From Filomicrobium insigne (GTDB taxonomy: Bacteria > Pseudomonadota > Alphaproteobacteria > Rhizobiales > Hyphomicrobiaceae): a stretch of DNA of 64,000 bases. How positions within the stretch are numbered: position 1 is the stretch's first letter; each line of letters opens with the position of its first letter. Where the stretch lies: the NCBI RefSeq assembly GCF_900104305.1, contig NZ_FNJC01000003.1:1-64000 (forward strand), read 5' to 3'. The notes under the pieces were generated by a model. That model searched no databases, was not told the origin of the DNA, and worked only from the letters and a program-made list of their open reading frames with translations. Made by a program: the position numbers and the translations under genes. This document shows, one piece after another, positions 26,637 through 35,409 of this stretch.

Positions 26637-26679
26637 GGCTTGAGGGACAGCGCGCTGCGTGCGTGCTCAAGCCTTTTCT
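26637..26679 (+). terminator. Terminator-like hairpin between msmC and msmD
   Basis: An 8-bp stem (26637-26644 with 26666-26673) encloses an inner palindrome cagcgcgctg and is followed by ttttctt. It has all parts of an intrinsic terminator but lies inside the operon, so partial termination would lower msmD relative to msmABC. Confidence 0.65.
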
Positions 26680-26713
26680 TCCGCTTCCCACTTTTACAAG
26701 TGCTGGATGGCCA

Positions 26714-27760
26714 ATGAAAATAAAACTGGAAACAAAATCGGGCGTCTTCACCTACACAGGTGACTGCTCTGAACCCATACTTTTCTCGGGCCTGTCTGCC
26801 GGGCTCAGCCTTCCTTACGAATGTGCGACCGGCACGTGCGGAAGCTGCCGCGCTCGTGTCATGGATGGTTCGGTGGAGATGGCTTGGCCGGAAGCGCCCG
26901 GCGCTGCGAAGCTCAAGCGCGACAAGGGTGACGTCTTGATGTGCCAGGCGCGCGCCAACAGCGATTGCGTGCTGCGGGTGCCGGCGAACGTTACGCAAGC
27001 AACCGATCTGAGCGCTGCCCCTAAATGGCGTGTCGCGCGTATCGCTGCGGCCCGTCAGCTTACGGCGGATGTAATCCACTTTGACCTTACGCTTTCGAGT
27101 CCCATGACCTTCAAGGCCGGCCAGTTCGCTGTGGTCGAGACGCCAGATGTTCTCGGTGGCCGGGCGTATTCAATGGTCAATTACGTGGAAGGGACGAACG
27201 AGTTGTCGTTTGTCGTGAAGCGTAAGCCGGGCGGTGGATTCTCCGAATGGCTGTTTGCCAACGAGTTGGTGGGCAAGGAGCTCAAGATTTTTGGACCCTT
27301 AGGAGCTGCAACCTTCGGTCCGGAAGACCAGAAGGACTTCATCGGCATCGCTGGCGGGTCGGGGATCGCCGGGATTATGTCCATTCTCGAGCGGGCAACA
27401 CTAACGGAGCATTTCCGGAAGCATAAGGGATATATATTCTTCGGGGTCCGTACGCTTGCCGATGGTTTCTACGTCAAGGAGCTTGCCGATTACGTCGATA
27501 AGGCGCAAGGAGCTCTGGAAGTAACCTTGGCGCTGTCGGATGAGGCCCCCGCTTCTCCGACGCATCCTGAATTCCCGCAGGTTCGCCTGGATGGTGGATT
27601 TGTCCATGAGGCAGCGAAGCGGGCCATGGAAGGGCGTTATGGCGACAATGCAATGGGCTATGTTGCCGGACCGCCACCCATGGTTGACGGGGCACTAAGA
27701 TTATTGCTTACAGAGGCGCGGCTACCGCCGCAATCAATACGTTACGACAAGTTCGCATAG
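26714..27760 (+). CDS. msmD: Methanesulfonate monooxygenase reductase
   Basis: This 348-aa NADH-dependent reductase has three domains: a plant-type [2Fe-2S] ferredoxin (C37, C42, C45, C77), an FAD domain with RAYSMVNY (about 150-160), and an NAD domain with GIAGGSGIAG (about 215-225). It moves electrons from NADH to MsmC. ATG at 26714 is preferred over the open frame to 26663. It closes the msmABCD set. The next gene, a TauE-type exporter, starts only 51 bases later, so the operon probably continues to 29691. Confidence 0.94.
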   Translation: MKIKLETKSGVFTYTGDCSEPILFSGLSAGLSLPYECATGTCGSCRARVMDGSVEMAWPEAPGAAKLKRDKGDVLMCQARANSDCVLRVPANVTQATDLSAAPKWRVARIAAARQLTADVIHFDLTLSSPMTFKAGQFAVVETPDVLGGRAYSMVNYVEGTNELSFVVKRKPGGGFSEWLFANELVGKELKIFGPLGAATFGPEDQKDFIGIAGGSGIAGIMSILERATLTEHFRKHKGYIFFGVRTLADGFYVKELADYVDKAQGALEVTLALSDEAPASPTHPEFPQVRLDGGFVHEAAKRAMEGRYGDNAMGYVAGPPPMVDGALRLLLTEARLPPQSIRYDKFA

Positions 27761-27811
27761 TCGTGGGGAGGCTGCGTACTCGTTGTCGGGGATCGAGATT
27801 GACCAGCTGAC

Positions 27812-28741
27812 ATGAACATTTATCTGCCTATCGCCGAGATGTCCGCGAACATATTTGTGTTCTTGGGTATGGGGGGCGCAGTCGGTTTTCTTTCTGGAAT
27901 GTTTGGAGTTGGAGGCGGGTTCTTGATGACCCCGCTTCTGATCTTTTCCGGAATTCCTCCGGCTGTGGCTGTTGGAACGGAAGCCGCACAGATCGTGGCG
28001 TCATCGGCATCTGGTGCAATTGCCCAGTACCGACGCAAGAATGTCGACATCAAGATGGGCGTCATCTTGCTGGTCGGCGGTATCATGGGTTCGATGGTCG
28101 GCGTACAGGTCGTCAAGATCCTGCGTGCTCAGGGCCAGTTCGAATTACTCGTTTCGATCGTATACGTTGTGTTTCTAGGCCTAATCGGCTCGTTGATGCT
28201 GATCGAAAGCCTCAACACGATGCGAAAAGCTAAGGCGGGCAAACAGGTTTCCGCCCGTCGTCCGGGCCAGCACAGCTGGATCCACGGCCTGCCTTACAAG
28301 ATCCGCTTCCATAGATCGAAGCTGTACATCAGCGCGGTGCCACCGCTGCTCATCGGTATCCTTGTCGGATTCATGTCTGCAATCATGGGCGTTGGTGGCG
28401 GTTTCATCATCGTTCCCGCGATGATCTATCTGCTGCGGATGCCGACCTCGGTCGTTGTGGGCACTTCACTCTTTCAGGTCGTGTTCGTGACGGCTGCGAC
28501 AACCATCTTGCACGCCATCACCAACATGAACGTCGACATCGTTCTGGCTCTGCTTCTGATGGCGGGTGGTGTGATCGGCGCGCAGTTCGGCGCGGTGGCC
28601 GGCGAGAAGCTCAAGGGCGAACAGCTTCGCTTCTTGTTGGCGGGCCTCGTGCTGCTTGTGGGTGTCCGTATGGGCTGGGATCTCTTTATCCCGCCGGAAG
28701 AGCTCTACTCACTGAGCGGTATTGCCGGAGGGGGACACTGA
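27812..28741 (+). CDS. TauE/SafE-family sulfite exporter (second copy)
   Basis: This 309-aa membrane protein has about eight helices in two homologous halves, each with a GVGGG motif (GVGGGFLMTP near residue 33, GVGGGFIIVP near 195). It is the longer TauE/SafE form that occurs with TIGR02186 proteins. The stop overlaps the next start by one base (TGATG). Placed behind msmD, it probably exports sulfite released in the cytoplasm from MSA. It is clearly different from the first exporter (9391-10152). Confidence 0.89.
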   Translation: MNIYLPIAEMSANIFVFLGMGGAVGFLSGMFGVGGGFLMTPLLIFSGIPPAVAVGTEAAQIVASSASGAIAQYRRKNVDIKMGVILLVGGIMGSMVGVQVVKILRAQGQFELLVSIVYVVFLGLIGSLMLIESLNTMRKAKAGKQVSARRPGQHSWIHGLPYKIRFHRSKLYISAVPPLLIGILVGFMSAIMGVGGGFIIVPAMIYLLRMPTSVVVGTSLFQVVFVTAATTILHAITNMNVDIVLALLLMAGGVIGAQFGAVAGEKLKGEQLRFLLAGLVLLVGVRMGWDLFIPPEELYSLSGIAGGGH

Positions 28742-29691
28742 TGCAACGGGCACAGAATATGGCAAGCGGATTGGAAGCGGAGCGACGCCCGTTCTCCCGC
28801 TATGCGATTTATGCTGTCGTTGGCTTTGTTCTGGGGGCGACTGCTCTTGCAGCTGCCTTCTATTTCTGGTGGTCCCAGAACCGCGCCAATGTCAGCCAAC
28901 CTTCTACCTCCCCAGCGGCGGTCAGCGACACGACTGAAGCTGCCCGTGGTGTCCAGCGCAGCTACGTGGAAGGCATCTCCGTGGAAGCCGATGTCGCGGC
29001 TCGCAGTGTCGCTGTGACGTCATCCTTCCATGGCGCGGAGATCGTTCTGTTCGGTGCCATTGACGACTCCAACTTCTCCCGTATTGGCAACGCGCCCTAT
29101 GATGTCGTCGTGGCCATTCAGGGCCGGGACGAACAGGTCGTCCTGCGTAAAAAGAACAACGTCGCGGGCATGTGGATCAATACGGAATCCGCGAGCTTTA
29201 AAGATGTTCCTAGCTTCTATGCACTTCAGTCGTCACGCCCGCTAGCGGAGATCGCGGGAAGTGCATTTTATAGCAAGCATAATATCGGCATCGAGAACCT
29301 ACTCAGCAGCCCGTCGAACGGAGCCGGCGCCTTGTCGGCGGCTGAGAGGAAAGGGTATGCGGAAGCATTGCTGCGGTTGAAAAAGAAAAACGGCCTGTAT
29401 GTTGAGCGTGAAAACAGCGTCACCTTCAACGGGCGCGTACTTTTCCGCTCAACGATCGATCTGCCGCCGAGCGTTCTGGTGGGCAATCTCATCGCTCGTG
29501 TCTACTTGATCCGCGATGAGGAAATGCTGGCGAGCTATACCTCAAAGATCAGGATGGAACGCCAAGGCCTTATGCGTCTCATGCACCAGCTCGCATTCTC
29601 GCATCAGCTTTTGTATGGCATACTCGCCGTTGCCCTGGCTGCCGCCGCAGGAATCGGCGCATCTATGGTCTTCCGCAAGTCGGGTCACTAA
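28741..29691 (+). CDS. TIGR02186-family membrane protein
   Basis: This 316-aa protein has one membrane helix near the N-terminus (about 20-42) and one at the C-terminus (about 290-310), with a large region between them that should face the periplasm. It matches TIGR02186, a family that travels with TauE/SafE exporters in alphaproteobacteria. The one-base overlap with the exporter gene indicates coupled translation and a shared complex. Its biochemical role is unknown; a periplasmic gate or sulfite-handling partner of the exporter is a guess. Confidence 0.87.
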   Translation: MQRAQNMASGLEAERRPFSRYAIYAVVGFVLGATALAAAFYFWWSQNRANVSQPSTSPAAVSDTTEAARGVQRSYVEGISVEADVAARSVAVTSSFHGAEIVLFGAIDDSNFSRIGNAPYDVVVAIQGRDEQVVLRKKNNVAGMWINTESASFKDVPSFYALQSSRPLAEIAGSAFYSKHNIGIENLLSSPSNGAGALSAAERKGYAEALLRLKKKNGLYVERENSVTFNGRVLFRSTIDLPPSVLVGNLIARVYLIRDEEMLASYTSKIRMERQGLMRLMHQLAFSHQLLYGILAVALAAAAGIGASMVFRKSGH

Positions 29692-29720
29692 CAAGCCACA
29701 GGCGAGTTGATTGGTTTCAT

Positions 29721-29800
29721 CTTGGCGGGCCGGCCGAAGGGCCTGCCAAGGTGCGACACGAAGTACAGGCTGGGAGTTCTCCCCTTTTTTAGCGCCCAGC
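29721..29800 (+). terminator. Hairpins ending the msm operon
   Basis: An 11-bp stem with one G-U pair (29721-29731 with 29740-29750) is followed by a nested hairpin: outer arms gctggg (29769-29774) and cccagc (29795-29800), with a small inner stem and six T at 29785-29790. One or both should end transcription from msmABCD and the exporter. Confidence 0.6.
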
Positions 29801-29858
29801 CTCGCGTTTGCCGCACTTGAAACCCGGCGAAAACGCTGTAAAAGACCATCCGGTCTGA

Positions 29859-29933
29859 TGGGGCGTAGCCAAGTGGTAAGGCAGCGGTTTTTGGTACCGC
29901 CATTCCCAGGTTCGAATCCTGGCGCCCCAGCCA
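29859..29933 (+). tRNA. tRNA-Gln (anticodon TTG)
   Basis: A full cloverleaf of 75 bases including an encoded CCA. The 7-bp acceptor stem (tggggcg with cgcccca), anticodon stem gcggt/accgc, loop ttttggt with anticodon TTG, and T-arm ggttcgaatcc are all present. It reads CAA (glutamine). It marks the right end of the MSA gene region. Confidence 0.97.
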
Positions 29934-30147
29934 ATATTTGCAGTCGGTCCCGACCGTCTGCGCCGCGCATTCCCAAAGCGCTTTCAGGCAGCCATCCCCA
30001 ACCTGCACAGCTGTTCACGCCACGCGTACGGATGAAGAGTGACAGGGCGTCAGACGTTGCCGCTCTGTCTGCTTTGCGCACAGTGCCGAGGCAGGGGATG
30101 CGGAGACGGCCAGGGCAATCTCCGCGATCCAGCTAACACCTCGCGAC

Positions 30148-32151
30148 CTACCCCTTAGCCTTCCAATTCACGAGCCCATCCCAATCGTCTTCAAGACCGG
30201 CGGGTGACTTTGCGGCGTGAGCTTCATCGCCACTCTCGAAGATATGAGGCTGCAGTCCGCGCTTGGATACGGCATCCTGCATCTTGAGATGCATGAACGC
30301 GCTCGTGGTATAGCGCGCCATGGTCGCGTAGTAGCGCTTCATCATGAAATCGACGAGCTCGGCATAATCATCTTGCAGGTCGTCCGCGATGCGGCAGCCA
30401 TCCTGATTGACGACGGCATTAACCCGCTTGCCCGCCTTCTCGCACCCATCCACCAGAACCTGCCTGAGGTCGGCCAGATCGCTCTGCTTGCGCATGGCCC
30501 AGCCCTCAAGGTTGAGGAACAGGATATTCCGGGCTTTATCGTAACTGACCCGTTCGGGCAGGTTCCTGTTGGTGAGCTCCGCCAACAATTCCATCGGCTC
30601 ATCCCGGAAGATGCGCGCGTTCATTAGGATCGGCGCTTTGATCACGGGCGTGAACGCCATGTGAGGCAGGATGTCTTTGTCGATGTCGATGCCTGGTGCG
30701 ACTTCGATGAGTTCCAACCCTTCGAGCGTGAGTCGGAAGACGCAGCGTTCCGTAACATAGAGCACGGGCTGTGCGCGCATTGCGGCGTAGGTGCCAGAGA
30801 ACGTGATTTGCTCGACTCGCTTTACGAACTTCTGCGCGCGCCCCTCTTGCAGGATGCGCAGCTTGCCGTCCTCGATCGCGATCTTCAGGCCGCCCGCCGT
30901 AAACGTCCCTGCAAACACGACAGCACGGGAGTTCTGCGAGATGTCGATAAAGCCGCCACAGCCGTTCAGACGGCCGCCGAAACGGCTCGTGTTGACGTTT
31001 CCGCTCTCACTGCATTCGGCCATGCCGAGACACGTGAGGTCCAGACCGCCCCCGTGATAGAAGTCAAACATCTGGTTCTGGTCGATGACTGCATGCGCGT
31101 TGGCCGCAGAGCCGAAGCTTGAGCCGCCGGCAAGCACGCCGCCGACAGCGCCGGCTTCCGTCGTCATGACGATATAGGGGGTGACCTTTTCCTCGTTGGC
31201 GACCGACGCGACGCCATCAGGTGCACCAACGCCGAGGTTGATGACACCGTTCGGCGGCAGCTCGAACGCGGCACGCCGGGCAATGATCTTGCGCTCATTG
31301 AGAGGCATCCTGGCCATGTTCTCGACGGGGACGCGGGTTTCGCCGGAGAGTGCGGGATTGTAAACAACCCCGTAGTTCATGCGGTGCATCTCGGGCGGAT
31401 CGGCGACGACGACACAATCCACGAGAACGCCGGGAACCTTGACATCCTTCGGCTTGAGCGAACCTTCGGCGACAATGCGTTCAACCTGCGCGATGACGAG
31501 GCCACCATTGTTGTGCGCAGCCATGGCCTGGGCGAGAACGTCGAGCGTCAGGGCCTCCTTCTCCATGCTCAGGTTGCCGGAGGGGTCGGCGCTGGTGGCA
31601 CGGATCAAGGCCACGTTGATGGGCGTCGCCTTATAGAAGAGCCACTCCTGTCCGGCGACCTCGATCAAATTGACGATGTCCTCAGTCGTTACGTCATTGA
31701 CCTTACCGCCGCCAAGGCGCGGATCGACGTAGGTGTGCAGCCCGACCTTGGAGAAGAGACCGGGCGAACCTGCAGCACACGAGCGGTAAAGCTTGGCGAT
31801 GATCCCTTGCGGCAGATTATAGGCTTGGATCTTGTTGTTCTGGGCGGCCTCCGCGACCTTCGGCATGCGGCCGAAGTTTGCCGCGATGACGCGCGACAAA
31901 AGCCCTTCGTGGTGCAGGCGGCCGGTGCCGAGACCTTTGCTGTCTCCGGCGCCCGCGCACATGATGAGGGTGAGGCCGCGTGGACCGCCGCTACGCACAA
32001 AGCGGTTTTCAAGCGCTGCATGCAGCGCTTCGGGAATGCAGCTCTGCACGAACCCGGTGGTGGTCACCACATCGTTGTCGTTGATCAGAGCAATGGCGTC
32101 TTCAGCAGTAATAACCTTGTTTTTCAACACTGTTCGCGTTTCCCCTGACAC
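30148..32151 (-). CDS. Fused acyl-CoA:acetate/ketoacid CoA-transferase
   Basis: This 667-aa family I CoA-transferase has its alpha-like and beta-like halves in one chain, as in YdiF/Pct. The catalytic glutamate is E332 in TTEAGAVGG, close to E333 of YdiF. Beyond the usual end at about 525 residues it carries some 140 more residues (about 530-667), a feature of some alphaproteobacterial forms. The protein would move CoA between short acids such as propionate, acetate and acetoacetate; the exact substrates are unclear. It stands alone on the minus strand. With methylmalonyl-CoA mutase in the same window, a link to propionyl-CoA or C4 metabolism is possible. Confidence 0.92.
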   Translation of the reverse strand: MSGETRTVLKNKVITAEDAIALINDNDVVTTTGFVQSCIPEALHAALENRFVRSGGPRGLTLIMCAGAGDSKGLGTGRLHHEGLLSRVIAANFGRMPKVAEAAQNNKIQAYNLPQGIIAKLYRSCAAGSPGLFSKVGLHTYVDPRLGGGKVNDVTTEDIVNLIEVAGQEWLFYKATPINVALIRATSADPSGNLSMEKEALTLDVLAQAMAAHNNGGLVIAQVERIVAEGSLKPKDVKVPGVLVDCVVVADPPEMHRMNYGVVYNPALSGETRVPVENMARMPLNERKIIARRAAFELPPNGVINLGVGAPDGVASVANEEKVTPYIVMTTEAGAVGGVLAGGSSFGSAANAHAVIDQNQMFDFYHGGGLDLTCLGMAECSESGNVNTSRFGGRLNGCGGFIDISQNSRAVVFAGTFTAGGLKIAIEDGKLRILQEGRAQKFVKRVEQITFSGTYAAMRAQPVLYVTERCVFRLTLEGLELIEVAPGIDIDKDILPHMAFTPVIKAPILMNARIFRDEPMELLAELTNRNLPERVSYDKARNILFLNLEGWAMRKQSDLADLRQVLVDGCEKAGKRVNAVVNQDGCRIADDLQDDYAELVDFMMKRYYATMARYTTSAFMHLKMQDAVSKRGLQPHIFESGDEAHAAKSPAGLEDDWDGLVNWKAKG

Positions 32152-32774
32152 AACCTGTCGGCACGGCGGTCGTTTTTTATAGGGCGCGCGCGTTTGTCTT
32201 TAGCAGCCGATCAAGCGCCCATTTTTTCCAACGCCGCATAATACGTCGCTGTCCGTTTTAACGGCGCTTGTCATCCGGGCAGGATGACGAGGCCGATGAA
32301 ACGGACGCCAAGAATAGATCATGTCTGTGCTCTGATGGAGTGCGGTTTCGCGTAGCAGTTGCGAAAAACTACGCCTTTAGTGGTATGCCACATGCCAGGG
32401 TTGTGGGCGGACGCCAGAGGTCAAACCGTCTCTGCTGGGGCTCTATGTCCGCGTTGAGAAGGCACGCTTCGTAAAGGCAGCAAACGACCTTTTGAGAAGC
32501 GTGCGCGGTACCGGCCTGCCTGTCGCCACCTATGTCGTCGTGCATGAGGCTGCTGCAAGTGCCCGGGACTATGGCGGCCTGGCCCAAGAGGATCGTCAAT
32601 TGGCGGTGTAAAGAGCCGCTCCGATCCGTGACGACAAACGGCGAGAAATCGGATCTTACCAGCAGCGTCGGATTCATGTAGCGGAGCCGCGGTCCGCTTT
32701 GCGCCATAAGCGGCCATCGGCTGGGGGCCTGCTCATCCGCGAAAGGTTGGCGCGGCCAGTGGATCGATAACATC
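32152..32774. other. Intergenic stretch without a supported gene
   Basis: 623 bases between the CoA-transferase start and the first DUF1254 stop. Short open frames exist on both strands, but none has a ribosome site or a recognisable product. A 9-bp inverted repeat (gcacgcttc at 32462-32470, gaagcgtgc at 32496-32504) with a 25-base loop is visible. It may be the worn remains of a gene, but I cannot name one. Confidence 0.5.
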
Positions 32775-33800
32775 TCAACCGCCTGGCTGCGGCTCCGGGA
32801 AGGTCCAGGAGCCGTCCAGAATCTCAGCGCGCGGCCGATAGAGGCGAACAGTGTAGTTCCAGCCCTTCATAATCGGCAGGCAGTTGGGGATCTTTCCGTC
32901 GCAGCCGCCAAACTGAATCTCGATCGTCCCGTCGTCGTTCTTCTCGGCGGTGATGTTGTTGACCGAATATGCGTCGTAGTGGTTCTTCTCGAAGTAGCCG
33001 TCCCCATTGTAAAGGCTCACCGACCAGAACCCGTCCACTGGCACATCCCCCACCTGTAGCTTGTAGACGGTATTGCCGTCGTTCCCGTCGGGCGTGACGT
33101 TTAGATAGAAAGCATCCTTGTCCGGGTTGCCGCCCCACCCTGCGGCCGTGCCCAGCAGATGCCGGATTGGATCGACTTCTTCCCTGGAACCGAAGGCCTT
33201 TTTGAAATCGGGAAGCGTCGACTGAAGAATCAGAAGCGCATCGCGTACTTTCTTCTGGCTGGCCTGATCCCAGTTCGGGATCTCGAAGCTGCCGCGGCTC
33301 GCCTGATCGATCTTGATCGCATCCTGAAGCGCGTGGACAGTTTTAACGTCTTCCTGGTCTGAGGGATTGACCACCGTCCGGATGGCGATGACAGCGTATC
33401 GGGTGCCGACTGTTTCCTTTTCAAGCGTCACCGGCCCGGCGCCGTAGTGAACCATCGGCACATAGTGATCTTCGGTCAGTACCATGAGCGACATGAAGCG
33501 GCTGCCGGCATCGGGCATGGTAACGGTGACCGACCCGGCGTCGAGATCGAACACTGCGGAGGAATAGAGAGTATCGCGATTGAGCCGGATGACGGACTGA
33601 TTGTCGATGTCGGCTGGCTCGCGGCGGTGCGTCAATTGCCCGAAGCCATCCTCCTTCACCACGTTGCTGAAATAAAGGTCCGATTCGGCCCGGGCAAAGT
33701 TATCGACACTGACGGGAATTGGTTCGTCTTCCGCTGCCGCCGCAGGCAGAGCAAGAAGCGCAGCGGCGCCGAGCACGGCGATGTATATGTTCCGTTTCAC
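32775..33800 (-). CDS. DUF1254/DUF1214 secreted protein (second of a pair)
   Basis: This 341-aa protein has a signal peptide (VKRNIYIAVLGAAALLALPAAAA) and matches DUF1254 followed by DUF1214. A GTG start at 33800 with aaggagt is chosen because it follows the upstream stop at 33812 and gives a clean signal peptide. The longer open frame to 33845 would overlap the neighbour. Shared phrases such as GFWSVSLYN and a DGSWTFP ending show it is a paralogue of the next gene. Members of this family are widespread and secreted; their function is not established. The two form an operon. Confidence 0.87.
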   Translation of the reverse strand: MKRNIYIAVLGAAALLALPAAAAEDEPIPVSVDNFARAESDLYFSNVVKEDGFGQLTHRREPADIDNQSVIRLNRDTLYSSAVFDLDAGSVTVTMPDAGSRFMSLMVLTEDHYVPMVHYGAGPVTLEKETVGTRYAVIAIRTVVNPSDQEDVKTVHALQDAIKIDQASRGSFEIPNWDQASQKKVRDALLILQSTLPDFKKAFGSREEVDPIRHLLGTAAGWGGNPDKDAFYLNVTPDGNDGNTVYKLQVGDVPVDGFWSVSLYNGDGYFEKNHYDAYSVNNITAEKNDDGTIEIQFGGCDGKIPNCLPIMKGWNYTVRLYRPRAEILDGSWTFPEPQPGG

Positions 33801-33811
33801 TTCAGACTCCT

Positions 33812-35221
33812 TCAGTTTGCCGGCTGGAGCGGCGGGGTTTTCCACGCACCGTCGAGCGCTTCCTGCTTCGGCCAGTAGAGCCGCATTACCAAGAAGAATT
33901 GCCCCGCGGGAGCGGGAAGCCAGTTCGATTCCTCGCTCGTGCCGGGAGACTCGTGTTGCACGTAGAGAGTATATCCGCCGTCAGCATCCGTTTTAAGGCT
34001 CGGAAGCATCGGCGAGTTGATCAAGTAGCGGTTGATCGGGTTCGCGTAGAGCAAGCTTGCGGGAAGCTCGTATAGCGTGAGCGACCAAAAGGCGTTCACC
34101 GGCGGCAGCTCGCCGGGTGTAAAGCGGATCGTGTATCGATCGGATCCGGCGAGAGGCTGACCGCCGGCATCGACGAAGTAGGCCGGATAAAGAGCCTCCT
34201 CCTTCGAGTTGCCGTAGATTCCGAGCACAGCGCTTGCCATGCGATCGAGATAGCGGCCGTCGAGGAACGCGCGGGTGCCGAAACCATCGGCGCTCGACAC
34301 TTTTCCGGTGTCGATCTCGTTCTTCTTGTAGCTCTCGAACTCCGCCCAGGCGTCCGCCATCCCGTCCTCGATCGCCTTCCGCATCTCAGGCGAGAGCGCT
34401 GCCGCATCAAATGCCTTGCCAGGCTCGATGCCAATCTTGGCAAAGCGCTTCCGAAGCTCCACTTCGGCGGGGTTGGTGGGGCAGAACTGCAGGATGAAGT
34501 TGAGCTGGTTGAAGAAGGCGAGCGAGGACTTTTCCTCTTCGGCCAAGATGGGCTTTGGAAAATCGATTGCGGGTGCCGCCGGGGGCGCGGACCCACCGAC
34601 AAAGACCGAGAGCGGCTCAACCTTGTACCCCGCCTGGATCTTCTCGACGCTGCCGATGTCCTCCAGACTGAAAAGCTGGGTGCGGTACAGGATAAAGGCG
34701 AAGTCCGTCTCGGATCGGATGACTGCCTTGATGCCCGACGGTGTCTCGCCGCTCCAGTTCGGCCCCGACAGCAGAAAGCTACCGGCCTCATTACCGGTCG
34801 CGCGGCTGCCTACGTAGGCAAAGTTGAAGGTGTACATATCGATGAACTGCAGCGAGTAGTAACGCGCCTCCTCGACAGCCGGGACGGTCAGGACGATAGG
34901 CTCGGCGCGAAGGTCAGCGCCGACATAGGAATACGGTGTATCGGAATTAGGTGTCTGGATCGCCTTGTCCTCGGGTGTGTAGACCCGGGCGTTGTTATAG
35001 ATCGTATTCCAGGGCGCCTTGAATTCAGCGCCGCCATTGTCGACGAAATACGAATACTGGATGCGGTAGCTGTCGACCAGCGGGAAGCCCCAGGTGTAGG
35101 CCTCCTTTGCAATGGCCCGCGTTTCCTTCGGCGAAATCGTCTGGCTCAGCGCCGAGCCGGTGAATACCAATGCCCCGAAGACCAGACTGGCTCCAAAGAT
35201 GCGGCGGACCATTTTTTGCAT
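33812..35221 (-). CDS. DUF1254/DUF1214 secreted protein (first of a pair)
   Basis: This 469-aa secreted protein starts with a signal peptide (about residues 1-27, ending GSALSQ). It has DUF1254 (about 40-180, with TPNSDTPYSY) and DUF1214 (about 350-465, with NAFWSLTLYE and DGAWKTPP). It is longer than its downstream paralogue by an inserted helical region around residues 200-330. The ATG at 35221 opens a two-gene operon. Function unknown. Confidence 0.88.
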   Translation of the reverse strand: MQKMVRRIFGASLVFGALVFTGSALSQTISPKETRAIAKEAYTWGFPLVDSYRIQYSYFVDNGGAEFKAPWNTIYNNARVYTPEDKAIQTPNSDTPYSYVGADLRAEPIVLTVPAVEEARYYSLQFIDMYTFNFAYVGSRATGNEAGSFLLSGPNWSGETPSGIKAVIRSETDFAFILYRTQLFSLEDIGSVEKIQAGYKVEPLSVFVGGSAPPAAPAIDFPKPILAEEEKSSLAFFNQLNFILQFCPTNPAEVELRKRFAKIGIEPGKAFDAAALSPEMRKAIEDGMADAWAEFESYKKNEIDTGKVSSADGFGTRAFLDGRYLDRMASAVLGIYGNSKEEALYPAYFVDAGGQPLAGSDRYTIRFTPGELPPVNAFWSLTLYELPASLLYANPINRYLINSPMLPSLKTDADGGYTLYVQHESPGTSEESNWLPAPAGQFFLVMRLYWPKQEALDGAWKTPPLQPAN

Positions 35222-35409
35222 CCCGCGACTTCCCTCCGTTCGGTTGCAATTTCCAACCTAGAACAATCCCCAATACATGGCCATCGCCGCATCTAAAAGA
35301 CCCAGCAACAGCCGCCTTGGGGCAAAGGCAGAATTTGCGGCGACGGATTATGAAGTCCGCTTTAACCCTGAAAGATCCGCCATAACTGAGCAGAGCGCGC
35401 CGCCACCCC

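Noticed and set aside
32369-32773. 134-codon minus-strand frame between the CoA-transferase and the DUF1254 pair
   Set aside because: No ribosome site, no recognisable domain and odd composition; described as intergenic.
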